DNA of 5,593 nucleotides from Bacteroidota bacterium (GTDB lineage: Bacteria; Bacteroidota; Bacteroidia; Chitinophagales; Chitinophagaceae): positions 1 to 5,593 of the forward strand of contig JAEWJV010000516.1 of the NCBI GenBank assembly GCA_023386395.1, written 5' to 3'. Of the stretch, positions 4,777-5,593 are shown piece by piece (the first letter of the stretch is position 1; every line of letters begins with the position of its first letter). The notes under the pieces were generated by a model, which saw only the letters and a list, made by a program, of their open reading frames with translations, was not told the origin of the DNA and did no database searches. The position numbers and the translations under genes were made by a program.

Positions 4777-5593
4777 TCATTTATTGCCCAATGGCTTTTC
4801 TACATAGTTAGCGAGCTCTGTATTTTCTTTTAAATATTGTTGTTGTGTGCGGCCTGTAAATTCTTCAAAGTCTTTTATAAAATGCGCCTGGTCGTAAAAA
4901 TTGCATTCATAAAAAATTTTAGGCCAGTCAACTTTCTTTTTACCTGCAATAAGATTGCACAAATAACCAATGCGGCGAATGCGGGCATAATATTTAGGGC
5001 TTAGCCCCACCTTCTGAAAAAACTTTCGCTCAAACGTGCGGCGGCTCATATAACTTTTTTCAAGCAGGTCGTTTACCTGCAACATGCCATTTTGTTCCAC
5101 AATAAAATCGGCTGCTTCATCTATATAATCAGGCTCAGGTTTCAGCATACGCAATTGCTGCAGCATAAATGCTTCAAGCAACGCCACTTTCTCCTGTTCA
5201 TTATTAGCCAATTTAATAGCAGCTATATATTTATCCGTAATTTCTTTCGTAAACAGTTTATACAGGTCAATGCGTTCTTCAACAAATTCAAACATGGGCC
5301 AGTTAAAAATTGTTGCCAGCGCCGCAGGTTTAAATACAATGCCCGCAATGCCAATGGTTCCCTGCAAAAACAAATTATAACTGTAAATGCTTTGCCCTGC
5401 TGCAAACTGGAGCGGCACCGGCAGCTTCTCATATTTTTTATTTTGCAGGTGATATGCATCTCCATAATTAAACACGATGGAACAAAAGCCGCTCGGGGGC
5501 GATTCAACGATCATTGTTGAATCCATAGGGCCTTCGCTGTCCCATATAAAATAACATACGATGAATGGCTGCAGTGCCTCGCAAGGTATATGC
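4777..5593 (-). CDS. AraC-family transcriptional regulator (5' end beyond window)
   Basis: The frame is open to the right edge: 271 codons are visible and the true start lies outside. ATG 5524-5526 is internal, because the residues before it (HIPCEALQPFIVCYFIWDSEG) are the typical start of the sensor domain found in Bacteroidota AraC proteins, flowing into ESPPSGFCSIVFNYGD. The sensor part covers roughly 5150-5593. The C-terminal AraC DNA-binding domain follows with two helix-turn-helix units: the first around LLEKSYMSRRTFERKFFQKVG (about 5067-5005), the second around NFYDQAHFIKDFEEFTGRT (about 4902-4846), the latter being the conserved family signature. The usual Pro of FTGxSP is Gln here. 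The stop is at 4777-4779, 134 bp before the SnoaL-like ATG on the same strand. It is likely the regulator of that gene through the direct repeats just downstream of its own stop; the effector is unknown. Confidence 0.93.
   Translation of the reverse strand, partial: HIPCEALQPFIVCYFIWDSEGPMDSTMIVESPPSGFCSIVFNYGDAYHLQNKKYEKLPVPLQFAAGQSIYSYNLFLQGTIGIAGIVFKPAALATIFNWPMFEFVEERIDLYKLFTKEITDKYIAAIKLANNEQEKVALLEAFMLQQLRMLKPEPDYIDEAADFIVEQNGMLQVNDLLEKSYMSRRTFERKFFQKVGLSPKYYARIRRIGYLCNLIAGKKKVDWPKIFYECNFYDQAHFIKDFEEFTGRTQQQYLKENTELANYVEKPLGNK

Noticed and set aside
5092..5520. 142-codon plus-strand frame opposite the AraC-type gene
   Set aside because: Antisense shadow over a well-supported AraC-family frame; its composition is unlike a real protein.

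Overview
The window looks like ordinary chromosomal sequence from an AT-rich Bacteroidota, most likely Chitinophagaceae or close kin. Three things point there: a large surface protein ending in a type IX secretion (T9SS) sorting domain, a LytS/YehU-type membrane histidine kinase, and A-rich leaders without Shine-Dalgarno sites, with one TAnnTTTG-type -7 box. This placement comes from protein families, not from a marker gene.

Layout, left to right. (1) 1-749, minus: a LytS-type sensor kinase, cut by the left edge. (2) 750-967: a divergent intergenic region with a perfect 12-bp palindrome. (3) 968-1504 and 1508-2083, plus: a two-gene operon (3-bp gap) of a PmtA-like SAM methyltransferase and a VTT/DedA-superfamily membrane protein, which suggests a lipid-modification and lipid-transport pair. 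(4) 2166-4064, minus: a 632-residue secreted fibre/adhesin with a signal peptide, about fifteen 17-residue YadA-head-like repeats, a phage-type S74 chaperone domain, a coiled coil and a T9SS sorting domain. (5) 4107-4172: two abutting hairpins that pair best as minus-strand RNA. (6) 4203-4643, minus: a SnoaL/NTF2-like small protein. (7) 4658-4748: a compact control region. (8) 4777-5593, minus: an AraC-family regulator cut by the right edge; its start lies outside the window.

The most striking non-coding signal lies between the AraC-type gene and the SnoaL-like gene. Two 17-bp direct repeats (15/17 identical) are separated by 4 bp, so their period is 21 bp. They sit where the -33 element should be, upstream of a perfect TAATTTTG -7 box. 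This is the geometry of the E. coli araI1-araI2 half-sites. Two TTGTT-N-AACAA palindromes, also 17 bp apart, overlap the -7 box and the leader. I infer that the AraC-type protein activates the SnoaL-like gene from the direct repeats, and that a second factor may act at the palindromes.

No RNA genes, insertion sequences, CRISPR arrays or prophage modules were seen. No intergenic stretch exceeds 300 bp.
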